NCBI RefSeq assembly: GCF_027270735.1
Contig: NZ_JAPWIJ010000007.1
Coordinates: forward strand, 62,001-126,000
Length of the DNA stretch: 64,000 nucleotides
Reading direction: 5' to 3'
From: Rhodococcus ruber
GTDB taxonomy: Bacteria > Actinomycetota > Actinomycetes > Mycobacteriales > Mycobacteriaceae
The position numbers and the translations under genes were made by a program. Under the pieces are notes generated by a model. That model was not told the DNA's origin, did no database searches, and saw only the letters and a program-made list of their open reading frames with translations. Of the stretch, positions 11,092 through 20,485 are shown piece by piece. Within the stretch, counting starts at the first letter, position 1. Each line of letters opens with the position of its first letter.

Positions 11092-12357
11092 TCAGTTCCG
11101 CTTGGCCCAGATCTCCATTCCGGCCGCGTTGAGACGGTCGATGAGAACATCGCCGATCGCGGTGGCTGGAGTCAGAACGCCACTGGCCTTCGGCAATGCA
11201 TCGCCACCGAGCACCAGCGCCAGCGCCGATTCCCCGAGCATCACCGCTGTTGCCTTGTAGCCGGGGTCGCCCGATGCCTTGACGCGGGCCCGGTAGCGAG
11301 CACCCGAGGTGGTGAGGGTGTACAGGTCGACGGTGAAATGCCCCTTTTCGCGGGCCTTCTCGCTCGGACCGGTTCCTGGCTTGGGCAAGATGCGGTCGAG
11401 GACTTTTCCTGGCAAGACCGTCATGGCGGACACGCCGACGAACAGCCCCGCGGAGAGCGCTCCTGCGATGACCGGGCTGGCGAACGACGAGCCGACGCTC
11501 ATCACTTCGCTGTAGCGGAACTGCTTGCCGTAGGCCCAATCTCGAAGTGCGTTGCTGCGCCGGACGACGCGTGTGTTGTACGAGGCCATCACGAACGGGG
11601 CTTTCCATCCGCGCAGGCTCGGGTCGATCTTCTTACCGTCGATCAGGACGGTGTCGAGTTGACGGCCGAGCTGCGGCTCCAGACCTCGGTCCGGACTGAG
11701 TGAGTACGGTCGAGCGGCGATCCGTCGGGCCCGCTTGTCCTTCTTCATCGCCTCGATCTGTCCTCGCAGCGAGTCGATGGTGCCGCCGCTGACTCCACCG
11801 GACATGGATGTGACGACCAGCGTCGTATCGGTGAGTTCGCCTGCGTTGTCGGCCGTGACGGCCTCGTACAGGGCGTGCACACCGATGTCGGACGGGACGG
11901 AATCGAATCCACACGAGTGGACGATGCGTGCTCCGGTGCGCTGAGCGATCTCGTGATTGGCGTCGATGCTCTCGCGGGCGAACAGGACCTCGCCGGTGAG
12001 GTCGACGTAGTCCGTGCCGGCTTCGGCGCAGGCCGTCGCCAGGGCCAATCCGTACTTCGCGTAGGGGCCGACCGTGGTGATGACGACCTTGGTGGACCGG
12101 GCCATGGTGTTCAGCGACGCGACGTCGGTGGCGTCGGCTTCGAGTGCGGACCAGTGTGCGGCCTTCGGTCCGAGTTCCTTCTGCGCGGCGTGTACCCGTG
12201 CGGTCGAACGACCGGCCAGAGCGATGCGTGTGCCGGCCGGAGCGTGCTCGGCAAGGTACTTCGCCGTCAGTTTCCCGACGAAGCCGGTGGCTCCGTAGAC
12301 GACGATGTCGTAGGTGCGATCGGGGCCGATGGTCGAGTCCGAAGCAGGCGAGTTCAT
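11092..12357 (-). CDS. Saccharopine dehydrogenase-like, trans-acting enoyl reductase family protein
   Basis: A 421-residue NAD(P)-binding protein related to mycobacterial Rv2449c and Rv2953. The N-terminal Rossmann motif is YGATGFVGKLTAKYLAEHAP, followed by AGRS and the saccharopine-dehydrogenase-type core (VVITTVGPYAKYG, DLTGEVLFARESID, HSCGFDSVPSDIG). Rv2953 acts in trans as enoyl reductase for phthiocerol-type lipids; whether this protein has a lipid role is inference. The ATG at 12357 is 7 bases behind a TAGTGT -10 box, suggesting a leaderless transcript and a promoter separate from the gene upstream. A hydrophobic segment (FASPVIAGALSAGLFVGVSA) near residue 300 may associate with membrane. 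Confidence 0.8.
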   Translation of the reverse strand: MNSPASDSTIGPDRTYDIVVYGATGFVGKLTAKYLAEHAPAGTRIALAGRSTARVHAAQKELGPKAAHWSALEADATDVASLNTMARSTKVVITTVGPYAKYGLALATACAEAGTDYVDLTGEVLFARESIDANHEIAQRTGARIVHSCGFDSVPSDIGVHALYEAVTADNAGELTDTTLVVTSMSGGVSGGTIDSLRGQIEAMKKDKRARRIAARPYSLSPDRGLEPQLGRQLDTVLIDGKKIDPSLRGWKAPFVMASYNTRVVRRSNALRDWAYGKQFRYSEVMSVGSSFASPVIAGALSAGLFVGVSAMTVLPGKVLDRILPKPGTGPSEKAREKGHFTVDLYTLTTSGARYRARVKASGDPGYKATAVMLGESALALVLGGDALPKASGVLTPATAIGDVLIDRLNAAGMEIWAKRN

Positions 12358-12393
12358 AGCAGCGACACTAACGCGGTTGGCGCACCGAGTCGA
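12358..12393 (-). promoter_or_regulatory. Promoter of the enoyl-reductase-like gene, leaderless start
   Basis: On the minus strand TCGACT (12393-12388) is 17 bases from TAGTGT (12370-12365); the ATG starts 7 bases later. Confidence 0.45.
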
Positions 12394-12400
12394 AGCGCCG

Positions 12401-13897
12401 TCAGTTGGTCCAGGTGTGTACCGGCTCTCCTGAGTTCATCTGCGTGACGTAATCGCCCAGCATTCCGGCGAGAGCTCGATCCCGCTTGTCGCCTGCGCGT
12501 TCGCGGGCGACGACCGAGTGTCGTTGCCAGACCGAACCGGACTGTTTCGCCAGGCAACGAGCCTCGATCACGCCGAGGTACCGGTCGCGCACGGCCGTGT
12601 CCACGCCGTAGGCGGCCAATCCGGCGTCGGCCATCGGCAGCAGTCGACGCAACACCAGTTCTTGTGGACTCACCCAGCCGACCTCGGGCCAGTACAGCAT
12701 CGAATCGAAGCCGCCGCGTGCGGCGGAGTGCACGTTCTCCTCCGCAGCGTCGAACGACATCTGAGACCACAGCGGCCGGTCGGCGTCTGCCAGTGCGCGC
12801 ACGGTGCCGTAGTAGAACGCGGCATCGGCGAGGGTGTCCACCACCGACGGTCCAGCTGGGAGGACACGGTTCTCGAGCCGGATGTGGTGACCGTCGCCGG
12901 ACCGGTCGTATATCGGACGGTTCCACCGGTAGACGGTTCCGTTGTGCATGCGCAGCTCGGACAGCGACGGCGTCTTTCCCTCGGCCAGAGCAGCCTTGGG
13001 GTCCTCGTCGCTGCACACGGGCAGCAACGCCGGGAAATAGCGGGAATTCTCCTCGAACAGATCGAAGATCGACGTGATCCATCGTTCGCCGAACCACACC
13101 CGTGGCCGAACACCCTGATTCTTCAGCTCCTGGGGGCGGGTATCGGTCGCCTGCTCGAACAGCGGAATGCGAGTTTCGTGCCACAGCGCGCGGCCGGCGA
13201 AGAACGGCGAGTTGGCGGCGAGGGCCACTTGCACTCCCGAGAGTGCTTGCGCCGCATTCCAATACGACGCGAACTCGTCGGGCGCGACCTGCAGATGCAA
13301 CTGAACGGAGGTACACGCAGCCTCGGGGAGGATGGTGTCGGTGACGATGTCCAGATCCTCGGTGGCAGCGGCACCGGGCAGTCGAACACCACCGATCTTC
13401 AGTTCGATGTCCTCGCCTCTGGCGGCGAAGATCTGTTGGTTGAGCAGGTCGTAGCGAGGATTGGCCGACAGCCACCGGTGCTGAAAGTGTTCTTCGTCCA
13501 GGGTCGGGAGCATGCCGATCATGGCGAGGCGGCTACCCGAGGTGTGCGCGCGTTCGTCCGCTGCGTTCAGCGAGCGCCGCAGGTCGGTTTCCAGTTCTGC
13601 GATGGAGGCACCACGCAACGGCCGAGGATCGACGTTGATCTCGATGTTGAACTGGCCGAGTTCGGTCTGGTAATCGGGGTCGGCGATGGCGTCGAGCACG
13701 GCGGCGTTGGCCATCGAGGGTGCCATGTCGTCGTCCACGAGATTGAGTTCGATCTCCATGCCGATCTGTGGCTCGCCGACGTGGAAGGTCTCGTCGGCCA
13801 GCATCACCGCCAAGGCGTCGAGACAGTCCTGAACTTTCTGACGAAACTCGTGTCGATCCTGCCTGGTGAACTTGCGACGCTCGACGTCCTCGCCCAT
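12401..13897 (-). CDS. Glutamate-cysteine ligase-like carboxylate-amine ligase
   Basis: A 498-residue protein with the ATP/Mg-binding entry motif of glutamate-cysteine ligases, QIGMEIELNLVDDDM near residue 44, then FNIEINVDPRPL and the substrate-side HLQVAPDEFASYWN and LENRVLPAGPSVVDTLADAAF segments. By family it joins an amino group to the gamma-carboxylate of glutamate or a similar substrate. It is not an obvious glutathione enzyme because this lineage uses mycothiol (mshC lies 15 kb away), and it is longer than YbdK-type ligases. The ATG at 13897 has a weak Shine-Dalgarno (AGGCGG). The 125-base gap upstream shows no clear promoter. Confidence 0.72.
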   Translation of the reverse strand: MGEDVERRKFTRQDRHEFRQKVQDCLDALAVMLADETFHVGEPQIGMEIELNLVDDDMAPSMANAAVLDAIADPDYQTELGQFNIEINVDPRPLRGASIAELETDLRRSLNAADERAHTSGSRLAMIGMLPTLDEEHFQHRWLSANPRYDLLNQQIFAARGEDIELKIGGVRLPGAAATEDLDIVTDTILPEAACTSVQLHLQVAPDEFASYWNAAQALSGVQVALAANSPFFAGRALWHETRIPLFEQATDTRPQELKNQGVRPRVWFGERWITSIFDLFEENSRYFPALLPVCSDEDPKAALAEGKTPSLSELRMHNGTVYRWNRPIYDRSGDGHHIRLENRVLPAGPSVVDTLADAAFYYGTVRALADADRPLWSQMSFDAAEENVHSAARGGFDSMLYWPEVGWVSPQELVLRRLLPMADAGLAAYGVDTAVRDRYLGVIEARCLAKQSGSVWQRHSVVARERAGDKRDRALAGMLGDYVTQMNSGEPVHTWTN

Positions 13898-14022
13898 GGT
13901 GACCGCCTATCGGTGCGTCTCGGGCCGTCCGCTGACGCGAAACAGCTTCGGCTTTCGAGTATCGCAGCCCGTGAACGCCGCGGGGGACGCACGTCGAAAT
14001 CATCTTTCGAATGACGCGACAA

Positions 14023-15483
14023 TCACCAGGGTGACGGTTGGTAGTCCTTGAGGAAGGAGCCGTACAGATCGGTTCCGAGCTCTCCCTGCACGATGGGGTC
14101 GTACACCCGAGCCGCACCGTCCACCAGGTCGAGCGGAGCGTGGAATCCCTCGTCGGCCAGCCGCATCTTCGTGGGGTGCGGGCGCTCGTCGGTGATCCAG
14201 CCGGTGTCGACGGCGGTCATCAGAATTCCGCTCTCGAGCATCTCCTTCGCGCTGGTTCGCGTCAGCATGTTCAGCGCGGCCTTGGCCATGTTGGTGTGGG
14301 GATGGCCCGGCCCCTTGTATGCGCGTCCGAACTGACCCTCCATCGCCGAGACGTTGACGACGTACTTGCGTCGCGCATCCGAGGCTTCCATTGCCGGACG
14401 CAGACGCGACACGAGAATGAACGGGGCAACGGAGTTGCACAGCTGCACTTCGAGCAACTCGACCGGGTCGACCTGCTCGACAGTATGGATCCAGCTGTTC
14501 GTCTCGGCCAGGTCGGGCACCAGACCGCCCGCATCGATAGCGAGCCCACTCTCGATCCTCTCGGCCGTCACCGAGCCCGCGACCATGGCGAGCGAGGCCA
14601 CGTCGTCTGCACTCAGCACTGCGGCCGGCTGCCCGCCGAGCGCAGTTGCCGGTAGCGAACTCGCGAGGGACGCAGGGTGGGCATCACTGGTCTTGCCGAA
14701 CGTGATGCGCTCCGGGCCCGCCCCGTCGGTCAAGGCGGCCGGCAGAGGTTCGGCCTCGGCGTCGGCCAGCGCGCTGTACGAACCGGGGGAGCGCTTGACG
14801 GTTTGTGCAGCATTGTTGATCAGAATGTCCAGCGGACCCTCCGCGGCAACCGAATCGGCAAGTGCCACAACCTGAGCCGGATCGCGCAGATCGATCCCGA
14901 CGACGCGAAGACGATGCAGCCACTGGTCGCTGTCGTCCATCGCAGCGAATCGCCGAACCGCATCGTTGGGGAAGCGGGTGGTGATGGTCGTGTGTGCACC
15001 GTCCCGAAGCAGTCGAAGCGCGATGTACATCCCGATTTTCGCCCGCCCTCCGGTCAACAACGCGCGTCGTCCGGACAGGTCGGTTCGCGCGTTGCGCTTA
15101 CCGCGATTGAGCGTCGCGCACTCCGGGCAGAGCTGGTGATAGAACGAATCGACATCGGTGTAGCGCTGTTTGCAGATGTAGCAGGGGCGAGCCTTGATCA
15201 GCGTGCCCGCGATGTCGCCCTCGGCGCGCGAGGTGAGCGAAAGACCCGCAGTTTCGTCGTCGATGCGGTCCGGCGATCCGGTTGCGGTGGCAGCGACGAC
15301 GGCACGGTCGGCGGCGTTGACGGCGTTGCGCGCGGCGACGCGTCGGGCACGCTTGAGATCTTTGAACATGGCACCGGAGGCACGTTGAACGGCAATGGAA
15401 TCAGGATGATTCTTGTCCAGTTCCGCGGCCTGCTGCAGCACCCGAAGACACGTCTCCAGATCGGTGGGGTCGATCGAGTCCAT
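14023..15483 (-). CDS. SDR-family protein with N-terminal zinc-binding domain and altered active site
   Basis: A 486-residue protein. Residues 1-95 are helical and charged, then a four-cysteine finger follows (CYIC at 101-104 and CPEC at 119-122), then a Rossmann domain starting LSGRRALLTGGRAKIGMYIAL. NNAAQ and the serine-containing NVSAMEG (Ser379) of short-chain dehydrogenases are present. The usual catalytic YxxxK is replaced by TNMAK (Thr397, Lys401), with a Tyr instead at 389. The domain also has an insertion of about 80 residues between NNAAQ and the active site. The ATG at 15483 is preceded by AGGAG at good spacing, unlike the TTG two codons up. The oxidoreductase substrate is unknown. 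Confidence 0.75.
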   Translation of the reverse strand: MDSIDPTDLETCLRVLQQAAELDKNHPDSIAVQRASGAMFKDLKRARRVAARNAVNAADRAVVAATATGSPDRIDDETAGLSLTSRAEGDIAGTLIKARPCYICKQRYTDVDSFYHQLCPECATLNRGKRNARTDLSGRRALLTGGRAKIGMYIALRLLRDGAHTTITTRFPNDAVRRFAAMDDSDQWLHRLRVVGIDLRDPAQVVALADSVAAEGPLDILINNAAQTVKRSPGSYSALADAEAEPLPAALTDGAGPERITFGKTSDAHPASLASSLPATALGGQPAAVLSADDVASLAMVAGSVTAERIESGLAIDAGGLVPDLAETNSWIHTVEQVDPVELLEVQLCNSVAPFILVSRLRPAMEASDARRKYVVNVSAMEGQFGRAYKGPGHPHTNMAKAALNMLTRTSAKEMLESGILMTAVDTGWITDERPHPTKMRLADEGFHAPLDLVDGAARVYDPIVQGELGTDLYGSFLKDYQPSPW

Positions 15484-15534
15484 CGTCAATCTCCTAGCAT
15501 CTGCCCGGTCGAGCCGAACGAGGCGAGTGGAGAA

Positions 15535-15567
15535 CGAAAAAGACCCCGATTCCGAAGAATCAGGGTC
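15535..15567 (-). terminator. Intrinsic terminator downstream of tRNA-Leu
   Basis: On the minus strand an 11-base stem (GACCCTGATTC with GAATCGGGGTC, one G-U pair) closes a UUCG loop and is followed by TTTTTCGTT. It lies 62 bases past the 3' end of the tRNA and ends before the SDR gene begins. Confidence 0.8.
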
Positions 15568-15628
15568 CGTTTCGTCTGTCTCAACTCAGATCTTTGAAAA
15601 TCTTTGTCTGCCTACATCTTTCAGACGG

Positions 15629-15714
15629 TGTCCGAGGGGGGACTTGAACCCCCACGTCCGTTAATAGGACACTAGCACCTCAAGCTAGCGCGTCTGCCAT
15701 TCCGCCACTCGGAC
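15629..15714 (-). tRNA. tRNA-Leu (anticodon GAG)
   Basis: An 86-base class II tRNA. The acceptor stem GTCCGAG/CTCGGAC, a D arm, and the anticodon stem CTAGC/GCTAG with loop TTGAGGT (anticodon GAG) fold normally. A long variable arm typical of leucine tRNA and a T arm with GGGGG/CCCCC and TTCAAGT complete the molecule. The 3' CCA is not encoded. Confidence 0.95.
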
Positions 15715-15778
15715 CTGCGCGACTGGTGTCGCATGTTTCATCTCTGCGTTCACAACCGGCCGTTGTGCGCTGCGTAAG

Positions 15779-15806
15779 ATTATCCGACGGGTTCCCGATA
15801 ACCCAA
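15779..15806 (-). promoter_or_regulatory. Candidate tRNA-Leu promoter
   Basis: On the minus strand TTGGGT (15806-15801) and GATAAT (15784-15779) are 16 bases apart, about 65 bases upstream of the tRNA 5' end. A 7-base-pair hairpin (CCGAAGG, loop CGT, CCTTCGG) sits at 15827-15843 between this promoter and the M20 gene. Confidence 0.4.
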
Positions 15807-15881
15807 ATCCGCACGTCAGTTCATGTCCGAAGGCGTCCTTCGGTGGTGCCCGCACCCGATTCTGATGGTAGGAACAACGGT

Positions 15882-17252
15882 GTGCCCAACGAAGTGAGCA
15901 ACCCCGGACATCGCACCACCGACAACCCCACCGTCGCCCTCGACGAAGTCGTGGATCTGGTCAGTTCCCTCATTCGATTCGATACGTCGAACACCGGAGA
16001 ACTCGAGACCACGGTCGGCGAGAAGGAATGCGCCGAGTGGGTGGCGAGCAAGCTCGAGGAGGTGGGGTACGAGACCGAGTACGTCGAATCCGGTGCTCCG
16101 GGCCGTGGCAACGTGTTCGCGTGGTTGCGGGGAGCGGACTCCTCGCGCGGCGCCCTGCTGGTCCACGGGCACCTGGACGTCGTGCCCGCCGAGCCGGCCG
16201 ACTGGAGCGTGCATCCGTTCTCCGGCGCCGTCGAGGACGGATACGTCTGGGGTCGTGGTGCGGTCGACATGAAGGACATGGTCGGCATGGCCCTTGCGCT
16301 GGCCCGGCAATTCAAATCGAACGGAACCGTGCCGCCCCGCGACATACTGTTCGCGTTCCTCGCCGACGAGGAGGCGGGCGGCAAGTACGGATCGCACTGG
16401 CTGGTCGACAATCGGCCCGATCTGTTCGAGGGCGTCACCGAGGCAGTCGGCGAGGTCGGCGGGTTCTCGCTCACTGTCGCTCGCCCGGACGGCACCGAGA
16501 AGCGGCTCTACATGGTCGAGACGGCGGAGAAGAGCCTGGCGTGGATGCGGCTCACCGCCAAGGCTCGCGCCGGCCACGGATCGTTTCTGCACGACGACAA
16601 CGCCGTGACGTACCTGGCCGAGGCCGTCGCCAAACTCGGCAATCACACGTTTCCGTTGGTCCTCACCGAATCGGTGTCGCAGTTCCTGCACGCGGTCTCC
16701 GAGGAGTCGGGCCTCGACTTCGACCCCACCTCGCCGGATATCGACGGCACCCTGCTCAAGCTCGGCAGCATCGCGCGCATCGTCGGAGCGACTCTGCGTG
16801 ACACCGCGAATCCCACGATGCTCTCGGCCGGATACAAGGCCAACGTGATTCCGCAGACGGCGACGGCGGTAGTGGACTGCAGGGTGCTGCCCGGGCGGCA
16901 GGCGGCCTTCGAGAAGGAGGTCGACGAATTGATCGGCCCCAACGTCGAACGAGAGTGGATCACCAAGCTCGAACCCTACGAGACCACGTTCGACGGTGAT
17001 CTCGTCGACGCGATGAACGAGGCCGTCCTCGCGCACGATCCGAACGGCCGAACCGTTCCGTACATGCTCTCCGGCGGTACCGATGCAAAAGCGTTCGCGC
17101 GCATCGGCATTCGTTGCTTCGGTTTCGCTCCGCTGAAGCTGCCACCGGAACTGGATTTCGCGGCGTTGTTTCACGGCATCGACGAACGAGTACCCGTGGA
17201 GTCGTTGGAGTTCGGTACACAGGTACTGGAACACTTCTTGATGCACAGCTGA
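15882..17252 (+). CDS. M20 family metallopeptidase
   Basis: A 456-residue zinc peptidase of the ArgE/DapE/CPG2 group, the counterpart of M. tuberculosis Rv2141c. The metal ligands are visible in VHGHLDVVP (HxD), [13 protein letters not shown] (bridging Asp), [10 protein letters not shown] (catalytic Glu pair) and the C-terminal [14 protein letters not shown] (His). A dimerisation lid domain lies between residues about 215 and 340. The substrate, a dipeptide or N-acyl amino acid, is unknown. The GTG at 15882 is preferred; the frame is open upstream through the tRNA promoter region. GGTAGGAA just upstream could serve as a ribosome site or as a -10 box 7 bases from the start. A PEBP gene follows 16 bases downstream. 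Confidence 0.88.
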   Translation: MPNEVSNPGHRTTDNPTVALDEVVDLVSSLIRFDTSNTGELETTVGEKECAEWVASKLEEVGYETEYVESGAPGRGNVFAWLRGADSSRGALLVHGHLDVVPAEPADWSVHPFSGAVEDGYVWGRGAVDMKDMVGMALALARQFKSNGTVPPRDILFAFLADEEAGGKYGSHWLVDNRPDLFEGVTEAVGEVGGFSLTVARPDGTEKRLYMVETAEKSLAWMRLTAKARAGHGSFLHDDNAVTYLAEAVAKLGNHTFPLVLTESVSQFLHAVSEESGLDFDPTSPDIDGTLLKLGSIARIVGATLRDTANPTMLSAGYKANVIPQTATAVVDCRVLPGRQAAFEKEVDELIGPNVEREWITKLEPYETTFDGDLVDAMNEAVLAHDPNGRTVPYMLSGGTDAKAFARIGIRCFGFAPLKLPPELDFAALFHGIDERVPVESLEFGTQVLEHFLMHS

Positions 17253-17268
17253 CACGAAAGGAAATACC

Positions 17269-17796
17269 GTGGCGTACAACCCATACGATTCGCTTCCGGA
17301 TCTACCGTCCTTCGAGTTGACGTCCGAGGACGTCGAGGACGGCCAGACGTTGGCCGCTCAGCAGGTCAGCGGAATCATGGGAGCCGGTGGGCACGACAAC
17401 TCGCCGCAACTGTCCTGGTCCGGCTTCCCCGAGGGCACCAAGAGCTTTGCTGTCACCGTCTACGACCCCGATGCGCCGACGGCGTCCGGCTTCTGGCACT
17501 GGGCAGTGGCGAACATCCCCGTCGAGACGACCTCACTGGTGTCGGGCGCAGGCGACGACGGCGGAACCGGAGTTCCCAGCACCGCGGTGACTCTGAAGAA
17601 CGACGCGGGCCTGTTCCGCTACATCGGCGCGGCCCCGCCGGCAGGTCACGGGCCACACCGATACTTCATCGCGGTCCACGCGGTAGATGTCGAACGCCTC
17701 GAAGTGGACGAGACGGCCACCCCGGCCTACCTCGGCTTCAACCTGTTCTCGCACGCCATCGGTCGTGCGGTCATCACCGGAACCTACGAAGCCTGA
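17269..17796 (+). CDS. YbhB/YbcL (PEBP, Raf kinase inhibitor-like) family protein
   Basis: A 175-residue phosphatidylethanolamine-binding-fold protein, the counterpart of Rv2140c. The ligand-site motifs are present: [39 protein letters not shown] and [14 protein letters not shown]. Bacterial members bind small phosphorylated or anionic ligands; the physiological ligand is not known. It is cytosolic, with no signal peptide. The GTG at 17269 has AAAGGAAA upstream. It forms a two-gene unit with the M20 peptidase and ends before a large hairpin shared with convergent pyrD. Confidence 0.9.
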   Translation: MAYNPYDSLPDLPSFELTSEDVEDGQTLAAQQVSGIMGAGGHDNSPQLSWSGFPEGTKSFAVTVYDPDAPTASGFWHWAVANIPVETTSLVSGAGDDGGTGVPSTAVTLKNDAGLFRYIGAAPPAGHGPHRYFIAVHAVDVERLEVDETATPAYLGFNLFSHAIGRAVITGTYEA

Positions 17797-17810
17797 GCTC
17801 GGCTTCCTCA

Positions 17811-17848
17811 TGCGCGTTGTGCGTGGCCTTGGCCAAGCACAACGCGCA
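17811..17848. terminator. Bidirectional hairpin between convergent PEBP gene and pyrD
   Basis: A perfect 12-base inverted repeat (TGCGCGTTGTGC with GCACAACGCGCA) encloses a second smaller inverted repeat (TGGCC-TT-GGCCA). There is no T run, so it would act as a factor-independent or Rho-assisted terminator in both directions. Confidence 0.6.
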
Positions 17849-17862
17849 CGAGCGAGGGTCGG

Positions 17863-18945
17863 TCAGAGCGTGTTCGCCGATCCCACGGCGTCTGCGACGG
17901 TTGCGAAGCCGTTCTGCTCCAGTCGCGCCGACAGTCCTCGGTGAATCTTCTCGATCCACAGCGGACCGCCGTAGATGAAGCCGGTGTAGCCCTGCACCAA
18001 GGAAGCGCCTGCGGTGATGCGCTCCCAGGCCTGCTCCTCGGTTTCGATTCCCCCGACGGAGATCAACGTCAGCCGGGTACCCACTCGGCGGTAGAGCCGC
18101 CGCAGCACCTCGAGAGATCGCTCTGCCACCGGTGCGCCGGACAACCCTCCGGCTCCGATTCCGGACACCACGTCTGCCTCGGTACGCAGGCCGGTGCGCG
18201 AGATCGTCGTGTTGGTGGCCACGATGCCGTCGAGTCCGAGTTCGACGGCCAGATCGGCGACAGCATCGATGTCCTCGTCGGAGAGGTCAGGGGCAATCTT
18301 GACCAGTACCGGCACCGTCACCACCGATTGCACCGCCACCAGGATCGGTCGTAGCGATTCGACGGCCTGTAGGTCGCGGAGACCCGGCGTGTTGGGCGAG
18401 CTCACGTTGACGACGACAAAGTCTGCCAGTGGCCCCAGCAGCCGAGCACTGGCGGTGTAGTCCGCAGCAGCGTCGGCGGGTTCCACGACCTTCGTCTTGC
18501 CGATGTTGGCACCGATCGGGATGCGGGTGTGCCTCGAGCGCAATCGCCGGGCGGCATGTTCTGCACCGTGATTGTTGAAGCCCATGCGGTTGACGATGGC
18601 GCGATCGAGGGGCAGCCGAAACAGTCGAGGCGTCGGATTACCGGGTTGACCCTGCGCCGTCACGGTGCCGATCTCGGCGAACCCGAACCCGATGGGTTCC
18701 CAGGCATCGATGCCGTCGGCGTTCTTGTCGAAGCCGGCCGCGAGACCGAGCGGAGCTGGGAAGTCGACCCCGAACACCGTCGAACGAAGCCGCGGATCGT
18801 TGGCCACGAACAACTTCTCGGCCAGGAAGCGAAGTGGCGGAACGACCGCCACAGCACGGAGGACTCCGAAGGCAAGGTGATGTATCCGCTCCGGTGGCAC
18901 GAGGAACATCAGGCGCAACAGGGCGCGGTACAGACGGTCTCCCAC
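17863..18945 (-). CDS. pyrD: Quinone-dependent dihydroorotate dehydrogenase (class 2)
   Basis: A 360-residue membrane-associated flavoenzyme of pyrimidine synthesis, oxidising dihydroorotate to orotate with quinone. The N-terminal helices [21 protein letters not shown] mark class 2. The FMN and substrate motifs include [34 protein letters not shown], the catalytic serine in [14 protein letters not shown], and SVGGIET near the end. The GTG at 18945 is chosen because GGAAAGAAG precedes it; a GTG 18 codons further up lacks a ribosome site. It is the third gene after lppL and the DUF5703 gene on this strand. Confidence 0.94.
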   Translation of the reverse strand: MGDRLYRALLRLMFLVPPERIHHLAFGVLRAVAVVPPLRFLAEKLFVANDPRLRSTVFGVDFPAPLGLAAGFDKNADGIDAWEPIGFGFAEIGTVTAQGQPGNPTPRLFRLPLDRAIVNRMGFNNHGAEHAARRLRSRHTRIPIGANIGKTKVVEPADAAADYTASARLLGPLADFVVVNVSSPNTPGLRDLQAVESLRPILVAVQSVVTVPVLVKIAPDLSDEDIDAVADLAVELGLDGIVATNTTISRTGLRTEADVVSGIGAGGLSGAPVAERSLEVLRRLYRRVGTRLTLISVGGIETEEQAWERITAGASLVQGYTGFIYGGPLWIEKIHRGLSARLEQNGFATVADAVGSANTL

Positions 18946-19026
18946 AGTCTTCTTTCCGATCGATCGTGCTCGCTGGACATGCTGAGGTGGAACTTTCACC
19001 GCGGTCGAACGGTACTGCTGTGACGA

Positions 19027-19287
19027 TCAGATTCCGGGCTCCGGGATGTGATGCGCAGTCTTCTTCCGCTTGAGCAGTACGCGCCGGCTGCCGTCGGTGT
19101 ACAGGCGTACCCGCGACAGTTCCCAGCCGCCGAATTCCGCTTGGATCGCCAGCCGCATCGACGCCGTGACCCGAGTGACGTCCGGGGGCAGCCGCAGCGG
19201 AACGTACTCCCAATCATCGGAGGGCGACACTTCCCATCCGACGGGCATCTTGGCTCGGCCCGGCGTCGAACTCTCGTGTGCGTTCAC
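19027..19287 (-). CDS. DUF5703 family protein (Rv2137c-like)
   Basis: An 86-residue basic protein of unknown function, conserved in mycolic-acid actinobacteria at this position. The core is WEVSPSDDWEYVPLRLPPDVTR followed by GGWELSRVRLYTDGSRRVLLKRKK, which suggests a small beta-rich fold. It starts with the GTG at 19287, with AGGAGG only 3 bases upstream. It is 22 bases behind lppL and 81 bases before pyrD, so it is probably co-transcribed with them. Confidence 0.75.
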   Translation of the reverse strand: MNAHESSTPGRAKMPVGWEVSPSDDWEYVPLRLPPDVTRVTASMRLAIQAEFGGWELSRVRLYTDGSRRVLLKRKKTAHHIPEPGI

Positions 19288-19309
19288 GTGCCTCCTAGGC
19301 TTGTCCCGG

Positions 19310-20335
19310 TCAACGACCCGCGGAAGGAATGCGCTGCAGCCCGTCGCCGGTTGCCGATCCGATGTACAGGTCGCCGGTGTTGTCGTCGACGGCAATCGAG
19401 TCAGGCTGCCGCACAGTGGCCAACCGCTCGGTCTCGACGGGAATTCCGGTATCGAGTGTGTATCCGACCACCTCGTTGAGGGCGGGCAGTGTCACCCACG
19501 CGACGCCGGACTGTTCATCGTAGGCGATCGCCCAGGGCTTCGACCCGACCGGAAACCGTTGCCGCATGAGCAGGTCGTGCGAGGTGAAGACGAGCAACTC
19601 CGTGCCGGTCGAATCGGTGACCAGAAGCCGACCGAATTCGTCGCTGGTCATTTCGGCAGCACCTTCGCCGGCCCGCAGAGCCACTCCGAGTGTGCCGTCG
19701 TCCAGATTCAGATCGGTCACCGACGTCTGTCTGCGATCGAGGACCGAGACGCCCTTCGGCGTACTGGCCAGCGCATCGGCAGAGGTGACACTGCCCCCGG
19801 AGACCGTGCGGGTCACCTGTCCGCTCGCGTCGAGGACGCGGATCGTGCCGGTGTCGTCGCCGACGGCAGTGGTGCCGTCGGGCAGGTCGGCAGCCGACAA
19901 AGCATTCGATTCGACGGCCAGATCGGTGCGCTGCCCGTCCGCGACGTCGATCCTTGCCACCGAACCGTTCAGGGGAATCAGGACTGTCGAATCCCGACCG
20001 GCAACCAGTTCTGCTCCGGCAGAGCCCAGGTCGATCACACGCGTCTGCGCCGACGCGTCGCCGCGAACCAGACTCACCGACGTCGATGAGTCGGTCAGCG
20101 CAACGAGCGTCCGGGTGACAGGATCGAACGTGAGCGCGCTGACGGGCGCAAAATCGGTGACGATTCCGGCAGGAGTCACAGCCGTCGCGGGGGACTGGGC
20201 CGGTGGCTGCGGTTCGACCGATATCTCGTCGGCATTCTCGTCGTCGCTCGAGCACCCGCTCACCGACAACACTGTGACCACGGCGAGTGCGGATGCAACT
20301 GCCGCTCGAACCGTACGAGCCGACGGTGTTCGCAT
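19310..20335 (-). CDS. lppL: Lipoprotein, LppL-like beta-propeller
   Basis: A 341-residue exported lipoprotein in the same place as M. tuberculosis Rv2138. The signal peptide is MRTPSARTVRAAVASALAV with lipobox LSVSGC (lipidated Cys28). The mature part repeats the pattern of short beta strands with Asp-Gly turns (ALTFDPVTRTLVAL, AIAYDEQSGVAWVTLP, SIAVDDNTGDLYIGSA) expected of a six- or seven-bladed propeller. The function is unknown. The ATG at 20335 is 7 bases after TAGGTT, indicating leaderless transcription of the lppL-DUF5703-pyrD unit. Confidence 0.82.
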   Translation of the reverse strand: MRTPSARTVRAAVASALAVVTVLSVSGCSSDDENADEISVEPQPPAQSPATAVTPAGIVTDFAPVSALTFDPVTRTLVALTDSSTSVSLVRGDASAQTRVIDLGSAGAELVAGRDSTVLIPLNGSVARIDVADGQRTDLAVESNALSAADLPDGTTAVGDDTGTIRVLDASGQVTRTVSGGSVTSADALASTPKGVSVLDRRQTSVTDLNLDDGTLGVALRAGEGAAEMTSDEFGRLLVTDSTGTELLVFTSHDLLMRQRFPVGSKPWAIAYDEQSGVAWVTLPALNEVVGYTLDTGIPVETERLATVRQPDSIAVDDNTGDLYIGSATGDGLQRIPSAGR

Positions 20336-20348
20336 GAGACCGAACCTA
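20336..20348 (-). promoter_or_regulatory. -10 element of lppL, leaderless start
   Basis: TAGGTT (20348-20343, minus strand) ends 7 bases before the ATG at 20335. No good -35 box is seen at the right distance. Confidence 0.45.
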
Positions 20349-20464
20349 CTTCCTTGGTGACACCGCCCTGTCGAGGCGATGCCACATCTGTACCAGCGTG
20401 CGACGATCCCGGTGAAATCGACCGTGCCGGATCGGGTGTCGACCGGCCGTGCCGGACGAAGCGG

Positions 20465-20470
20465 TAGCGT
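20465..20470 (+). promoter_or_regulatory. -10 element of the 20486 gene
   Basis: TAGCGT 15 bases before the ATG, with GAGGTGA between, giving a very short leader. Confidence 0.35.
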
Positions 20471-20485
20471 GATCGTCCGAGGTGA

